Part shown: one piece after another, positions 17,584 to 26,683 of the stretch
Numbering within the stretch: position 1 is the first letter of the stretch
How the letters are laid out: each line of letters opens with the position of its first letter
From: Saprospiraceae bacterium UBA7328
Lineage (GTDB): Bacteria > Bacteroidota > Bacteroidia > Chitinophagales > Saprospiraceae
Direction of reading: 5' to 3'
Length of the DNA: 44,705 nt
Assembly: GCA_002471345.1 (NCBI GenBank)
Contig: DKPS01000242.1
Span: 1-44,705 of the forward strand
The notes under the pieces: generated by a model
What the model saw: only the letters and a program-made list of their open reading frames with translations
What the model was told of the DNA's origin: nothing
Database searches by the model: none
Position numbers and translations under genes: made by a program

Positions 17584-18374
17584 TTAGAAGGAATACCGGT
17601 GTGGATGGCTTAGATGATGTGTTCTATAAAGGAATATGTACACCTGTAGACGATATAGTATACTGTGAAGTAAAAGCACACAAATCTGATTATGAATGGA
17701 TTGATGCTGTAGCAGTAAATGGAGAAAGTCATGAAAGTGAGAATGAAAAAGGATATGCAGATTTTACGGATTGGAAGATGATGATAAATGACGGAACAAA
17801 TTCAATTAATTTGTCAGCGGGGACTAAATATTATCCATTCAGAAAATTATGGAGGGTTTGGATAGATTTAAACAGAGATGGAGAATTTGAAGATCATGAA
17901 ATGGTCTTTTCCGAAGTGTCGAGAAGTGATATAGAAGGCACATTCAAAATAGAACAGGAGAGTGGTGTTGAACAGACAAGAATGAGAGTTATGATGGGAT
18001 TATTTCAATTCAGAGACCCATGTCATAACATTCAATATGGAGAAGTGGAAGACTATACTGTCACTTTCAGTGGTGAGTCTGGTTTACTTGCAGATGCAAC
18101 AGTAGAAAGCCGCACTGTAGAAAATTCAGAGTTAGAAAATCTAATGGCATTTCCTAACCCATCTAGTGATATTGTATCCTTTTATGGAGTGAACAAATCC
18201 ATTAAAGGTTCGTTTGCCATTTTTAACACCCTTGGCCAAGTGATTCGCAGTGGTGAGGTTGTACAGATTCCTAATATATTATATGTGAGTCAATGGAATT
18301 CTGGAGCTTATACTATTATTATTAACTACGATTCTGGAGATGTCAAATCTTCGAGATTCATAGTGAAGAAATAA
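17556..18374 (+). CDS. C-terminal part of the frameshifted peroxidase: GEVED domain and T9SS type A sorting tail
   Basis: This frame opens after a TGA at 17553-17555 and has no convincing start. A GTG at 17601 exists but cuts through the peroxidase end. Its first residues, TSDVIRRNTG, complete the peroxidase domain left off by the preceding frame. A GEVED-type beta domain follows, with VWIDLNRDGEFEDHE and QYGEVEDYTV. The last 80 residues are a Por-type secretion tail, with AFPNPSSDIV, IFNTLGQVI and SGAYTIII. Seen as one gene, 16000-18374 would encode a type IX-secreted peroxidase of roughly 790 residues. I regard this piece as not independently expressed unless a ribosomal frameshift occurs, and no slippery heptamer is present in the overlap. 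Confidence 0.8.
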   Translation, partial: NIENQTSDVIRRNTGVDGLDDVFYKGICTPVDDIVYCEVKAHKSDYEWIDAVAVNGESHESENEKGYADFTDWKMMINDGTNSINLSAGTKYYPFRKLWRVWIDLNRDGEFEDHEMVFSEVSRSDIEGTFKIEQESGVEQTRMRVMMGLFQFRDPCHNIQYGEVEDYTVTFSGESGLLADATVESRTVENSELENLMAFPNPSSDIVSFYGVNKSIKGSFAIFNTLGQVIRSGEVVQIPNILYVSQWNSGAYTIIINYDSGDVKSSRFIVKK

Positions 18375-18449
18375 TCAAGTCTGGCTAAATTTTATAGATC
18401 GGAGTAAGTAGGCTAACGATCATCAGTTTACTCGATCTATACTTGGATC

Positions 18450-18483
18450 GCCCTATTACCAAATAGTATTAGGGCTTTTTTTT
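18450..18483 (+). terminator. Rho-independent terminator after the peroxidase
   Basis: The hairpin GCCCTA-T-TAC (18450-18459) pairs with GTA-T-TAGGGC (18466-18475) around a 6-nt loop and is followed by eight T residues. It separates the peroxidase from the lipoprotein-queE set. Confidence 0.85.
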
Positions 18484-18525
18484 ATCCTGTTAATACGACT
18501 TTAGAATAAACTCCGTTTAGCATTT

Positions 18526-18888
18526 ATGAAATTAATTATCCTGTTTTTTAGTGTTTTGTTCATCTATAGTTGTTCTTCAGATGAGAATAGTGCGATTTGC
18601 GTTTCATTTGACACGAAACAATGTATGGGAGATCCATGGTCTGATGAAGTGGATGAAAAGGCAGATGCCTCTATTCAATCAGATCAAATGAAGTCATATT
18701 TAATGTCTCGTAGCATTGATGTAATAGAAGTAAAAGTTGTTACTGCATTTCATCAAGTAGTATGTGAGGCTTGTTTTGTATGTCCTATTGGTCCTAGATT
18801 TTTTATAGAGGCTAATGAATCGGAAATTTCGAAAATAGAAGCATTAGAATTATTGAATTATAGTACTGCGGATTGTTCAGAATTTTAG
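18526..18888 (+). CDS. Small Cys-containing lipoprotein, hypothetical
   Basis: 120 residues starting with a lipoprotein signal (hydrophobic stretch ending IYSC, lipid Cys at residue 16). The mature part has several Cys residues, including a CEACFVCP cluster near residues 84-91. I recognise no family. The two closely spaced Cys motifs could bind a metal or form disulfides, but nothing here proves it. The gene begins 43 nt after a terminator and its stop lies 2 nt before the next ATG, so it is probably the first gene of the unit that ends in queE. Confidence 0.75.
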   Translation: MKLIILFFSVLFIYSCSSDENSAICVSFDTKQCMGDPWSDEVDEKADASIQSDQMKSYLMSRSIDVIEVKVVTAFHQVVCEACFVCPIGPRFFIEANESEISKIEALELLNYSTADCSEF

Positions 18889-18890
18889 AA

Positions 18891-19448
18891 ATGAGAGCTT
18901 ACATTTTGATTTACTCTATTTTTTTAAATGGATTTGTATTACTCTCTCAAAATGAACAATTTCAAATCGAATTTGAGACATTCTCTCCAGATGGAGCTCA
19001 AATGATCCAAATGATGGAAGATAATCCGGCTGAACCGTTTTCTGGGCTTGCCACAGATGGAACTCAACTGTCTTTTGAAAAAATGTTGGGAAAACCCATG
19101 TTTTTGTGGTTTTGGGATGTTAGAGATGAAATGTCTATCGGACAGATCGATGGACTTAATTTGATGCATCAGATTTTTAATGAAGAAATACAGTTTGTTG
19201 GGTTTGCTTATGATCAAAAGCCATTTGTTGATGATTTCTTAAATTCTAAACGTATAGACTTTCCGATTCTTCCTAATGCGTTCAAACTTGGAGAATTACA
19301 TTATGGTGCCGAGATGGGTCAAGGGAGAATATTTTTAATTGATGGTGATGGAATCTTGAAAAAGGCTATACCTAGAGAATTCTTTATTGATAATCAGAAT
19401 TCTTTTTCTCAACTTCGTGGCTTGATTAGTAAAATCATTAATGAGTAA
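18891..19448 (+). CDS. Thioredoxin-like (redoxin) periplasmic protein lacking the CxxC motif
   Basis: 185 residues from the ATG at 18891; an in-frame TTG at 18873 lies inside the previous gene and is less likely. An N-terminal signal peptide (YILIYSIFLNGFVLLSQ) precedes a TlpA/redoxin-like fold. After the strand GKPMFLWFW the usual WCxxC is replaced by DVRDEMSIGQ, so the redox pair is gone. The rest keeps the fold, with QFVGFAYD, the Pro region near DFPILPNAFK, and GRIFLIDGDG. It cannot work as a dithiol reductase; a binding or structural role is possible. It overlaps the next gene by 8 nt. Confidence 0.65.
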   Translation: MRAYILIYSIFLNGFVLLSQNEQFQIEFETFSPDGAQMIQMMEDNPAEPFSGLATDGTQLSFEKMLGKPMFLWFWDVRDEMSIGQIDGLNLMHQIFNEEIQFVGFAYDQKPFVDDFLNSKRIDFPILPNAFKLGELHYGAEMGQGRIFLIDGDGILKKAIPREFFIDNQNSFSQLRGLISKIINE

Positions 19449-19824
19449 AATAAGGTTAAGTTCTGGAGCGCCATGGGAGGACAAAATAGGTTATTCTAGG
19501 ATAGTTCGGGCGGGCAAATTTATAGAAGTGAACGGATCCGTAGCAGTGAAAGATGGGGAAGTTGTTGGCCTTAATGACCCATATGCCCAAGCTATACGGA
19601 TAATAGATATAATTGAAGAATACCTGATAAAGGTTGACTCATCTCTCTCCGATGTGATTAAATGTAGGGTGTATCTTACAGATAGAAATCAATGGGATTA
19701 TGTAGCAAAAGCATTCTCAGAAAGATTTAAATCTATCAAGCCTTGTTTAACTATGCTAATTGTGAAAGAATTGGTTTCTCCTGAGTATCTATTAGAAATA
19801 GAGGCTACAGCAGTAGCAGATTGA
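19441..19824 (+). CDS. RidA (YjgF/YER057c/UK114) family protein
   Basis: 127 residues covering one complete RidA domain, with GAPWEDKIGYSRIVRAGKFIEV at the N-terminus (shown here only as a landmark), CRVYLTDRNQWDYVAKAF and LLEIEATAVA. Canonical RidA enzymes hydrolyse reactive enamine/imine intermediates using an Arg that aligns with the R in a PARS-type motif. Here the equivalent stretch is KPCLTML, with no Arg. The protein therefore belongs to a Rid subgroup that probably lacks that deaminase activity. It starts inside the end of the redoxin gene and stops 2 nt before queE. Confidence 0.85.
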   Translation: MSKIRLSSGAPWEDKIGYSRIVRAGKFIEVNGSVAVKDGEVVGLNDPYAQAIRIIDIIEEYLIKVDSSLSDVIKCRVYLTDRNQWDYVAKAFSERFKSIKPCLTMLIVKELVSPEYLLEIEATAVAD

Positions 19825-19826
19825 AC

Positions 19827-20453
19827 ATGTATAAGATTAAGGAAATATACTATACTATACAGGGAGAAGGTCATCACACAGGTCGACCTGCTATATTTTG
19901 TCGCTTTTCTGGATGTAATCTTTGGTCGGGTAGAGAAGAAGATAGAAAAAAAGCAATATGCCAATTCTGTGACACGGACTTTTGGGGAATGGATGGAAAC
20001 AATGGAGGAAAATATACTGGAGATGAACTTGCAGAAAAATGTTTTGATTTATGGCCAGATGATTCTCATAGACCTTTTGTCGTATTTACAGGAGGTGAAC
20101 CACTCTTGCAACTTGATGATAGACTCATAAAAGCTTTTAAAAAGAGAAATTTCTATTGTGCAGTAGAAACGAATGGTACTCTTAAAGCTCCGAATGAGCT
20201 CGATTGGATATGTATGAGTCCAAAAGCAAATACTGAAATAGTTTTAATAAAGGGAAATGAAATTAAAATTGTTCAACCCCAAAATGACATTGACCCTCAA
20301 GGTTTTGAAGATTTAGATTATCACCATTTTTATATACAACCTATGGATAATTTAAATGCCAAAGAGAATCTTGAGTATTGCATAAGTTATTGTATGAAGA
20401 ATCCAAAATGGTCCCTTTCGCTTCAGACTCATAAACTTATGGGTATTGACTAA
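19827..20453 (+). CDS. queE: 7-carboxy-7-deazaguanine synthase
   Basis: 208-residue radical-SAM enzyme that contracts 6-carboxytetrahydropterin to 7-carboxy-7-deazaguanine on the way to queuosine in tRNA. The iron-sulfur ligands form the C-x14-C-x2-C arrangement (GCNLW to CQFCDTDF) seen in the Burkholderia multivorans type instead of the usual Cx3Cx2C. FTGGEPLLQ binds SAM. YTIQGEGHHTGRPAIF at the N-terminus is typical of QueE. The ATG at 19827 is preferred over the TTG two codons upstream. The gene converges on the PLP decarboxylase gene and their last 4 nt overlap. Confidence 0.93.
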   Translation: MYKIKEIYYTIQGEGHHTGRPAIFCRFSGCNLWSGREEDRKKAICQFCDTDFWGMDGNNGGKYTGDELAEKCFDLWPDDSHRPFVVFTGGEPLLQLDDRLIKAFKKRNFYCAVETNGTLKAPNELDWICMSPKANTEIVLIKGNEIKIVQPQNDIDPQGFEDLDYHHFYIQPMDNLNAKENLEYCISYCMKNPKWSLSLQTHKLMGID

Positions 20454-21835
20454 TGTGATTTAATCGCATTTTCAAATAAGCTCAAAACCTCTTTAATATC
20501 ATTTTCTGATGTCATCCATGAACATACACTTATTCTTATGACGGATTTGTCATTCCATTTTGAACCCGCCATCCAAGTCCTTCCTGAGTTTTGCACTGAG
20601 TAAAGAATAGACTCTGTGGTTTCATTATCCTTGTAATATGCCAGTACCTGATTAAATACTACGTCATTACATATTTCAAATCCTAAATCGGAGAGTCCTT
20701 GAGCAAATTGGTTAGCACTATTATGAAGGCCATGAACCAAGTCATCAATACCTTTTTTACCTAATGACATCATTGTTGCCCAAAGTTCTATAGCTCTAGA
20801 TCGTTTGGACATTTCTGGTCCATAAAGAATTGGATCTCTTTTATCCGAGAAAACAAGATATTCTCCATTAGCATGTAGGCTTGAAACAAATGACTTTTCA
20901 TGTCTACAGATTACTATCCCGTTATCATAAGGAGTATTTAGAGTCTTATGACCATCTACGGCCCATGAATCGGCTTTTTCTATTCCTTTTGTAAGATGTT
21001 TTAGTGCGGATGAGGTTCTAGCCCACAGCCCAAATGCACCGTCAATATGCACCCAAGAACCGGATGCTCTAGCTTTGTTACATATATATTCAAAATCATC
21101 AAATGCTCCTGAATTTACATTTCCAGCCTGTAAAATGACAATGCATGTATCGTCTAATTCTGGCAAAGTGTTGATATCAGCTCTTCCTTGATCATCAGCT
21201 TCCATCCATTCTATATTTTGAAGGCCTAGACCTAAAATAGTAAGGGTCTTCTTAACACTCGCATGAGTTTGCTTATGGGCTATAATTCTAATGGGTGGCG
21301 CACCATTTAGACCACATTCATTTACATCCCAGCCTTGCTTTTGAAGTATATGATATCGTGCCGCTGTTATAGCGCTCAGATTCGCCATTGATGTGCCACT
21401 TACAAATCCTGCCTTGGAATTCGTAGGTAATCCAAAAAGATCAATGAGCCACTTTTCACATACGGTTTCTAGTTTTGCATTAATTGGAGATGAAACATAG
21501 AGTCCACCACATTGGTCCCATATTACGGATAGACTCTTTACTGCTAGAGCTGCAGGTATTGCACTTCCATTTACAAAACCAAAGTACCTTCCCCCTATTT
21601 GAGCAATAGTATTTGGACTGCCATTTTTTTGTAGGAAATTCAAAATTTTGTTTGCAGCTAACCCTTTAGAATTAAGTTCATGATCAAAATGATCTAAGAG
21701 ATTGAGGTTTTCTTGTGATGGATACACATCCTGACTTTCGATGTTCTCTATATACTCCATCCCCAAAGTATGTGCAGTTTCAAACAACTCTTGATTATAC
21801 AATTCTGATCGAAGTCTATTTTGTAACTCTTTCAT
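20450..21835 (-). CDS. Pyridoxal-phosphate-dependent group II decarboxylase family protein
   Basis: 461-residue fold-type-I PLP enzyme of the aromatic-amino-acid/glutamate decarboxylase group. The cofactor Lys is K297 in SWAVDGHKTLNTPYDNG, and HIDGAFGLWA carries the Asp that contacts the pyridine nitrogen. AGFVSGTSMANLSAI and HKQTHASVKK are also typical of the group. Substrates in this group include tyrosine, tryptophan, DOPA, glutamate and aspartate, and I cannot pick one. It is 21 nt downstream of the nuclease-helicase gene in the same direction, with no evident functional tie. Confidence 0.85.
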   Translation of the reverse strand: MKELQNRLRSELYNQELFETAHTLGMEYIENIESQDVYPSQENLNLLDHFDHELNSKGLAANKILNFLQKNGSPNTIAQIGGRYFGFVNGSAIPAALAVKSLSVIWDQCGGLYVSSPINAKLETVCEKWLIDLFGLPTNSKAGFVSGTSMANLSAITAARYHILQKQGWDVNECGLNGAPPIRIIAHKQTHASVKKTLTILGLGLQNIEWMEADDQGRADINTLPELDDTCIVILQAGNVNSGAFDDFEYICNKARASGSWVHIDGAFGLWARTSSALKHLTKGIEKADSWAVDGHKTLNTPYDNGIVICRHEKSFVSSLHANGEYLVFSDKRDPILYGPEMSKRSRAIELWATMMSLGKKGIDDLVHGLHNSANQFAQGLSDLGFEICNDVVFNQVLAYYKDNETTESILYSVQNSGRTWMAGSKWNDKSVIRISVCSWMTSENDIKEVLSLFENAIKSH

Positions 21836-21856
21836 CTCATAATATTTTCAATACAT

Positions 21857-24800
21857 TCATAAAGTAACTTCCTTACATTTTCTGATTAATTGAGAGTACT
21901 GCTCTGCATATTCTAGGACGTCCTGATTCCCTAATAAAATAAATTGTTCTCTTGCCCTAGAGATGGCAACATTAAGTTTGCGATCTATTCCATCCACATT
22001 TTCAGATACTAAAGCATCTAATTGAAATGGTGTGTTTACTACTGTTGACATTATTATGATGTCTCTTGCACCTCCTTGATATCGCTCTACAGTATCAATA
22101 GTGATTTCGGAATGATCTATACCTCCTTTGTCGAGTTCTACTTTTATAAGCGCAATTTGTGCTCTAAAAGGAGTAATTATTCCTATTGAATCGGGACTAA
22201 GTTTTTTATTCAATTTTGAATAGGAATTAATTATTCTTGAAATGACTTTTATCACAGTTTTGGCCTGATAAATATTCACCTTTCGAGATGAGGACTTGTC
22301 ATTAGTTGAAGTGGGGATATAAACCAATCTGTTTTTGATCAGCTCGTCATTTTCAGGAATATTTATATACTCCTTTGTCAATCTGTCTAAATCAGGTAAA
22401 AGTTGTAAACCATTATTGTAAAATAGGTCATTTGCTACATTCATAATTTGTAGATGCATACGCCCTTGTTCCTTAAGTTGACTGTACGACCATTTCCAGT
22501 TTTGATTGATACATCTTCTATACATCCTTTCAAAGAGAGATTCTGCATATGACCTGAACCCTAATGAGTTTAAAGATTCTTCATTGATTTTAGATTGATG
22601 AGGCTTTTGAAGGACAATGGCCGGAAGTTGGAGATGGTCTCCAATGAGGATAAATTTTTTCGTTTTGGTCAGTAATCCGGCTAAACTTGCTTCTAGTATT
22701 TGGGAAGCTTCATCTACAATACAAATTCCAAATTGAAGTAGTTCAAGCAACTCTGGTTTCCCAATGATAGAGGCTAGAGTTCCTATATATATTTGCTGAC
22801 TGTGAAGAAGATGTTTTAATCTTTTTCTATCATTAATAGATTCAAGATGAGCATTGAGAAGTCTTGGTTTGTATTTTTCACCACAACTATATTTTGACCC
22901 AATCCTTATGTAATCTATTTTTTCATCTATGGTTTCTATAGCACTACAGATTTCATCTACTGCTCTGTTGGTATAACCTATAATGAGCATTCTTGTTTGT
23001 GTGCTCTTATAGTAATGAGCTATGATCTCTTTGAGAATTATTGAAGTTTTTCCAGTGCCAGGCGGGCCCCAAATAAGATGATAGTTTTCTGAAGCTATCG
23101 CCTTCATTATAACTTCATTTTGGATATTTGTTGCTTTAGGTATTTTGGGGAGTGGAAGTAGACTGTATTTTTCAGGTGGGCATAAACCTAACACGTATCC
23201 ACGTTTTTCCTTTTCTCCGTAAGCAAAATGAAATAGCTGTTTAAATGATTTACTGAAAGAACTATCCAGAATGTCACGTTCTATGTTCCACCTTTTTTTA
23301 GGATTAAAAGCCTTATTGTTCATCTGTTTAGACCGTAGTCGTACTACGACATGATCATGTTCTACCTCGCTCAATGTACATTTGAAAATTTGAGATTTCA
23401 TTTGATATTCACCAAGAGCATCGTTAGGGTATAAGATAATAATATCGCCCTTTCTAAAATTGCTTAGAGCCACAGTCTCCATTGTGTATTCAAGTAAAAG
23501 ATGTGGGTCATTCTCTTGAGAATTATCATGAACAATTTTGAGATCGTTTAAAAGCAGAAACCTTTCATGTTTTTGATCTCGGTCTAATTGCCATATACCT
23601 GATAGCCCTTTTGAAGTTTCTGACAATTCATCACCAGTCTTGGAAAGGGCATATTCTCTACTCAGAAAAGAAAAGGAAGACTCCCAATATGCCTTTTCAG
23701 ATTCATTCAATTTGGAATATACTTTCTTTAACTCATTGATATCTTGACCTTTAAATCCAGACAGTTTTCCTTCGTACTTGGTTAGGAAGTCTTTGATAAA
23801 TGAGTTTCCAAGGATGTCGTTTTGCATCCTGCATTCTTCAATATAGATTTGATTTCTTACCCTAAGCGCTTCAATTTGTTCTGATTTTATAGTTGGTGCA
23901 TAACGAAGAGCTTTCTCAGATTCTGCCGAGTAAAGAATAAAATTGTTGCGTTTGGTTTTTTTGCCAAAGTTGCTTTCTAGTATAAGGTCATAGAGTAAGG
24001 TTTGATGATAATGGCTATTATTTAACCCATATGCATTAGGACGATATGACTTTCCACTCTTAAGTTCTATGATATTCATCACCTCATCTTCTTGATGTAG
24101 TATATCAAACCTTCCTTGTATTCCTATTCTCGGAGCATAAAAACTTGGCTCCACGAATACACTTTTACCAGTGATACCTTGATTCTTAAAGTCGTTAGAA
24201 ACCACCTTTTTTATGTTCTCATAATGTTTCCTGATGGTCTCTATAAGTTGTCTTACTTGTTCATTTGTGAATGCAGCAAAGGCTAATGGGCTGATCTGAA
24301 AAATGTTATTCATAAAGTGATTAAAACTGATATAAGGGTCATATATAAGTTCATCTAGAATGACATTTGCAAGGTTTCCTATATGCAAGGATATGCTAGC
24401 TCCTTTGTCTATCATTTTTCTCAAACCATACCCAGCAATGCTTACTCCGAATGCATCAAATGCTTCTGATACTGAAGTGACATCTATTAGGAAATCAGGT
24501 TCTAAGACGTAATAAGAAGGAGTTATTACATTGTTTCTTTTTGTACAATCAAATAATGCTATTTTGATTGGTAATCTTTTCCATTGCTCTAGTTGTGATA
24601 TATAATTTCTAAGACCCTTGGCATCTTCTTCGTCTTCAAGAAGCATTGCTTCTTCTCCATCCTCTAATTCAATTATGAAGTATTGGTTTTGTTTATCTAT
24701 TTTTTTGAGATAAGAAGTCAAGTATGGAATGAACTTGGAGTGCTCATCTTTCTTTGGAAAGTCAAAAGAGGAGCCAATTTTAGCTTCTTCTTTAGTTGAG

Positions 24801-25135
24801 TATACTTGTTCTCCAAGACAAAGTTTTGTAATGTTATTGATTACATAAAGCCCAAGTTCAATGTGCCGATTATCAACTCTCTTTTTCTGTGATGCAATTT
24901 TCCGAAAGGCATGAAAAAGAAATTGGTCCCGACTGCTAATTTTATATTTGGTGCGGAGAAAAGAATATTTAGCATAATATGATGCGAAGAATAGATTCTC
25001 TTTATCACTTAAGAAAGAAATAGTATATCGGATGATTTGGTCTATTTGCCTTACCTTGTAGTCTATAGATTGATTACCATCTTTAAGTTTGTTAACAGCA
25101 ATCTTTATAGATCTGATCAGGGTTTTAGAATCCAT
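21857..25135 (-). CDS. Dna2-like protein: PD-(D/E)XK nuclease fused to superfamily 1 helicase
   Basis: 1092 residues in two parts. The middle of the N-terminal half has a RecB/Cas4-type nuclease core: GRFDIL (about residue 338), IIELKSGKSY (about 355) and HYHQTLLYD. These give the G-x-x-D, E-x-K and Q-x3-Y pattern. I do not see the four-Cys cluster of eukaryotic Dna2. The C-terminal half is a UPF1/DNA2-type SF1B helicase with Walker A GPPGTGKTS (about 689-697), Walker B VDEASQ (about 805), GDHLQLPA, DTVERYQGGARD and NVAISRAREQ. The likely role is resection or processing of DNA ends or flaps. The neighbours are metabolic, so a defence role is not supported by context. Confidence 0.85.
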   Translation of the reverse strand: MDSKTLIRSIKIAVNKLKDGNQSIDYKVRQIDQIIRYTISFLSDKENLFFASYYAKYSFLRTKYKISSRDQFLFHAFRKIASQKKRVDNRHIELGLYVINNITKLCLGEQVYSTKEEAKIGSSFDFPKKDEHSKFIPYLTSYLKKIDKQNQYFIIELEDGEEAMLLEDEEDAKGLRNYISQLEQWKRLPIKIALFDCTKRNNVITPSYYVLEPDFLIDVTSVSEAFDAFGVSIAGYGLRKMIDKGASISLHIGNLANVILDELIYDPYISFNHFMNNIFQISPLAFAAFTNEQVRQLIETIRKHYENIKKVVSNDFKNQGITGKSVFVEPSFYAPRIGIQGRFDILHQEDEVMNIIELKSGKSYRPNAYGLNNSHYHQTLLYDLILESNFGKKTKRNNFILYSAESEKALRYAPTIKSEQIEALRVRNQIYIEECRMQNDILGNSFIKDFLTKYEGKLSGFKGQDINELKKVYSKLNESEKAYWESSFSFLSREYALSKTGDELSETSKGLSGIWQLDRDQKHERFLLLNDLKIVHDNSQENDPHLLLEYTMETVALSNFRKGDIIILYPNDALGEYQMKSQIFKCTLSEVEHDHVVVRLRSKQMNNKAFNPKKRWNIERDILDSSFSKSFKQLFHFAYGEKEKRGYVLGLCPPEKYSLLPLPKIPKATNIQNEVIMKAIASENYHLIWGPPGTGKTSIILKEIIAHYYKSTQTRMLIIGYTNRAVDEICSAIETIDEKIDYIRIGSKYSCGEKYKPRLLNAHLESINDRKRLKHLLHSQQIYIGTLASIIGKPELLELLQFGICIVDEASQILEASLAGLLTKTKKFILIGDHLQLPAIVLQKPHQSKINEESLNSLGFRSYAESLFERMYRRCINQNWKWSYSQLKEQGRMHLQIMNVANDLFYNNGLQLLPDLDRLTKEYINIPENDELIKNRLVYIPTSTNDKSSSRKVNIYQAKTVIKVISRIINSYSKLNKKLSPDSIGIITPFRAQIALIKVELDKGGIDHSEITIDTVERYQGGARDIIIMSTVVNTPFQLDALVSENVDGIDRKLNVAISRAREQFILLGNQDVLEYAEQYSQLIRKCKEVTL

Positions 25136-25322
25136 TTGTTAGGATAAGTTCAGGATGAAAATATATCTAAAGCTATCTTTTATTTTCTTTTTTTCATGAA
25201 GGACCAAATTTTCAAGTTAGATGATTCTATCAAAATGTTGTAATGATTATGAGAAATGTCGCCAAGGCCCTCACATTGTTGAAAATTTTACGTTTTAATA
25301 TTCGTAGTGTTACTTTTAGATA

Positions 25323-26597
25323 TTGACCATTAAAACTCAATTTATCAATAGAATAATAATCATATCTCTCCTATTACTTTCAATTCCTGTGGGACTCAAG
25401 TCGCAGATGCAAGGATTGGATCTACTCGGTAATTCTTCATATGTGGATATTCCTTTTAGAATAGAACAAGGGTTCATTGTAGTCGAAGCTAGATTTCACA
25501 ATTCGGTGAATTTAGATTTCATATTTGATACAGGTGCTGAAAACACATTGATTTTTGATAGGGAAATTCCAGAATTATTTGGTATCCCTTATGATCGTAG
25601 AATTGAAGTCATGGGTTCTGATTTTAATACAGGACTATATGCTAATATCATAAGAAATATGATATTTAATATTAAAGGCACTAAAACTGTCTTAAGGGAT
25701 GTAGTAGTGCTCGAAGAGAACATTCTTCTACTTGAAGAAAGACTTGGTATTAACGTAGATGGAATTATAGGTGGATCGTTTTTTAGAAACCTGGTTGTAC
25801 AAATTAACTATCCAAAAAAGTTTTTAAGGCTTCATCATCCTGAAAAAGTGAATAAAAGAATATTCAGTAAATACACAGAATTTGATGTTGAAATTTATAA
25901 CAACAAACCATACATAAAGTCTCGAACTGCCATCAGACCAGGTAACGAAGTAGAACTCACGTTTTTAATGGATTCTGGTGCATCTCTTCCATTCTTGATC
26001 CATACTAATACAGATTCTACGCTGACTTTACCTGATATGACGATGTTAGGGAATTTGGGGTATGGCATCACTGGTATGTTAGTGGGGTATATTGGATTAG
26101 TACATCATATGTCATTAGGGCCTTTCGAGTTTAGGAATCTAGTAACAAGTTTCCAAGATATTGAAGCCCAATCTCCTAGGGATAACAATATGAAGAGAAA
26201 TGGAATATTGGGGAATCATATGATGAGAAGATTCTATATTATCATTGATTATTTTAATCATAAGGCCTACTTCAGACCTATCAGGAAAAAGAAATACAAT
26301 AAATCCTTTGATTATGATCGAAGTGGAATGACTGTTTTTGCTGTCGGAGCAGAACTCAATGAGTTTTTAGTCAAAGATGTAAGTGAGGGTACTCCTGCTG
26401 CTCTTGTGGATATAAGATCTGGGGATATAATTTATAAAATAGCTAGAAGAAGAACTAGAGGTATGAATCTAGAAGGCGTGAATGCGAGACTGCAAGGGAA
26501 GCCTGGTAAAAAGATTAGAATTGAGATCGAAAGGGAAGGAGAACGTCTTAAAAAGGTGATTGTTTTGAAAGATTCCTTTATAAAGAACAAAAAATAA
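25323..26597 (+). CDS. Secreted retropepsin-like aspartic protease with PDZ domain
   Basis: 424 residues. The only start before the signal peptide is a TTG at 25323; the next ATG lies after the hydrophobic stretch RIIIISLLLLSIPVGLKS. Two related beta domains each carry an aspartic-protease motif, FDTGAENT (about 68-75) and MDSGASLPF (about 216-224), so both halves of an active site could come from one chain. Each is followed by a GIIGG- or GILGN-type flap/glycine segment. The C-terminus (about 340-415) is a PDZ domain with SEGTPAALVDIRSGDIIYKI. It probably acts in the periplasm or on the cell surface; the substrate is unknown. Confidence 0.85.
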   Translation: MTIKTQFINRIIIISLLLLSIPVGLKSQMQGLDLLGNSSYVDIPFRIEQGFIVVEARFHNSVNLDFIFDTGAENTLIFDREIPELFGIPYDRRIEVMGSDFNTGLYANIIRNMIFNIKGTKTVLRDVVVLEENILLLEERLGINVDGIIGGSFFRNLVVQINYPKKFLRLHHPEKVNKRIFSKYTEFDVEIYNNKPYIKSRTAIRPGNEVELTFLMDSGASLPFLIHTNTDSTLTLPDMTMLGNLGYGITGMLVGYIGLVHHMSLGPFEFRNLVTSFQDIEAQSPRDNNMKRNGILGNHMMRRFYIIIDYFNHKAYFRPIRKKKYNKSFDYDRSGMTVFAVGAELNEFLVKDVSEGTPAALVDIRSGDIIYKIARRRTRGMNLEGVNARLQGKPGKKIRIEIEREGERLKKVIVLKDSFIKNKK

Positions 26598-26641
26598 CCA
26601 ATTCTTTTCACCTAAGCCTTTATATTTATAATAAATCATCC

Positions 26642-26649
26642 TATTTTCG
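26642..26649 (+). promoter_or_regulatory. Candidate -7 promoter element of rplU-rpmA
   Basis: TATTTTCG followed by CAC is one mismatch from TAnnTTTG and lies 34 nt before the rplU ATG. I found no -33 element that I trust. Confidence 0.35.
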
Positions 26650-26683
26650 CACTCCTTTTTAAATATGTATCAATCATTTTAAC

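Noticed and set aside
20450..25135. PLP decarboxylase plus nuclease-helicase as an anti-phage defence pair
   Set aside because: No defence-island markers (integrase, restriction or toxin genes) are near, the decarboxylase is an ordinary metabolic type, and the surroundings are core genes; adjacency alone is not evidence.
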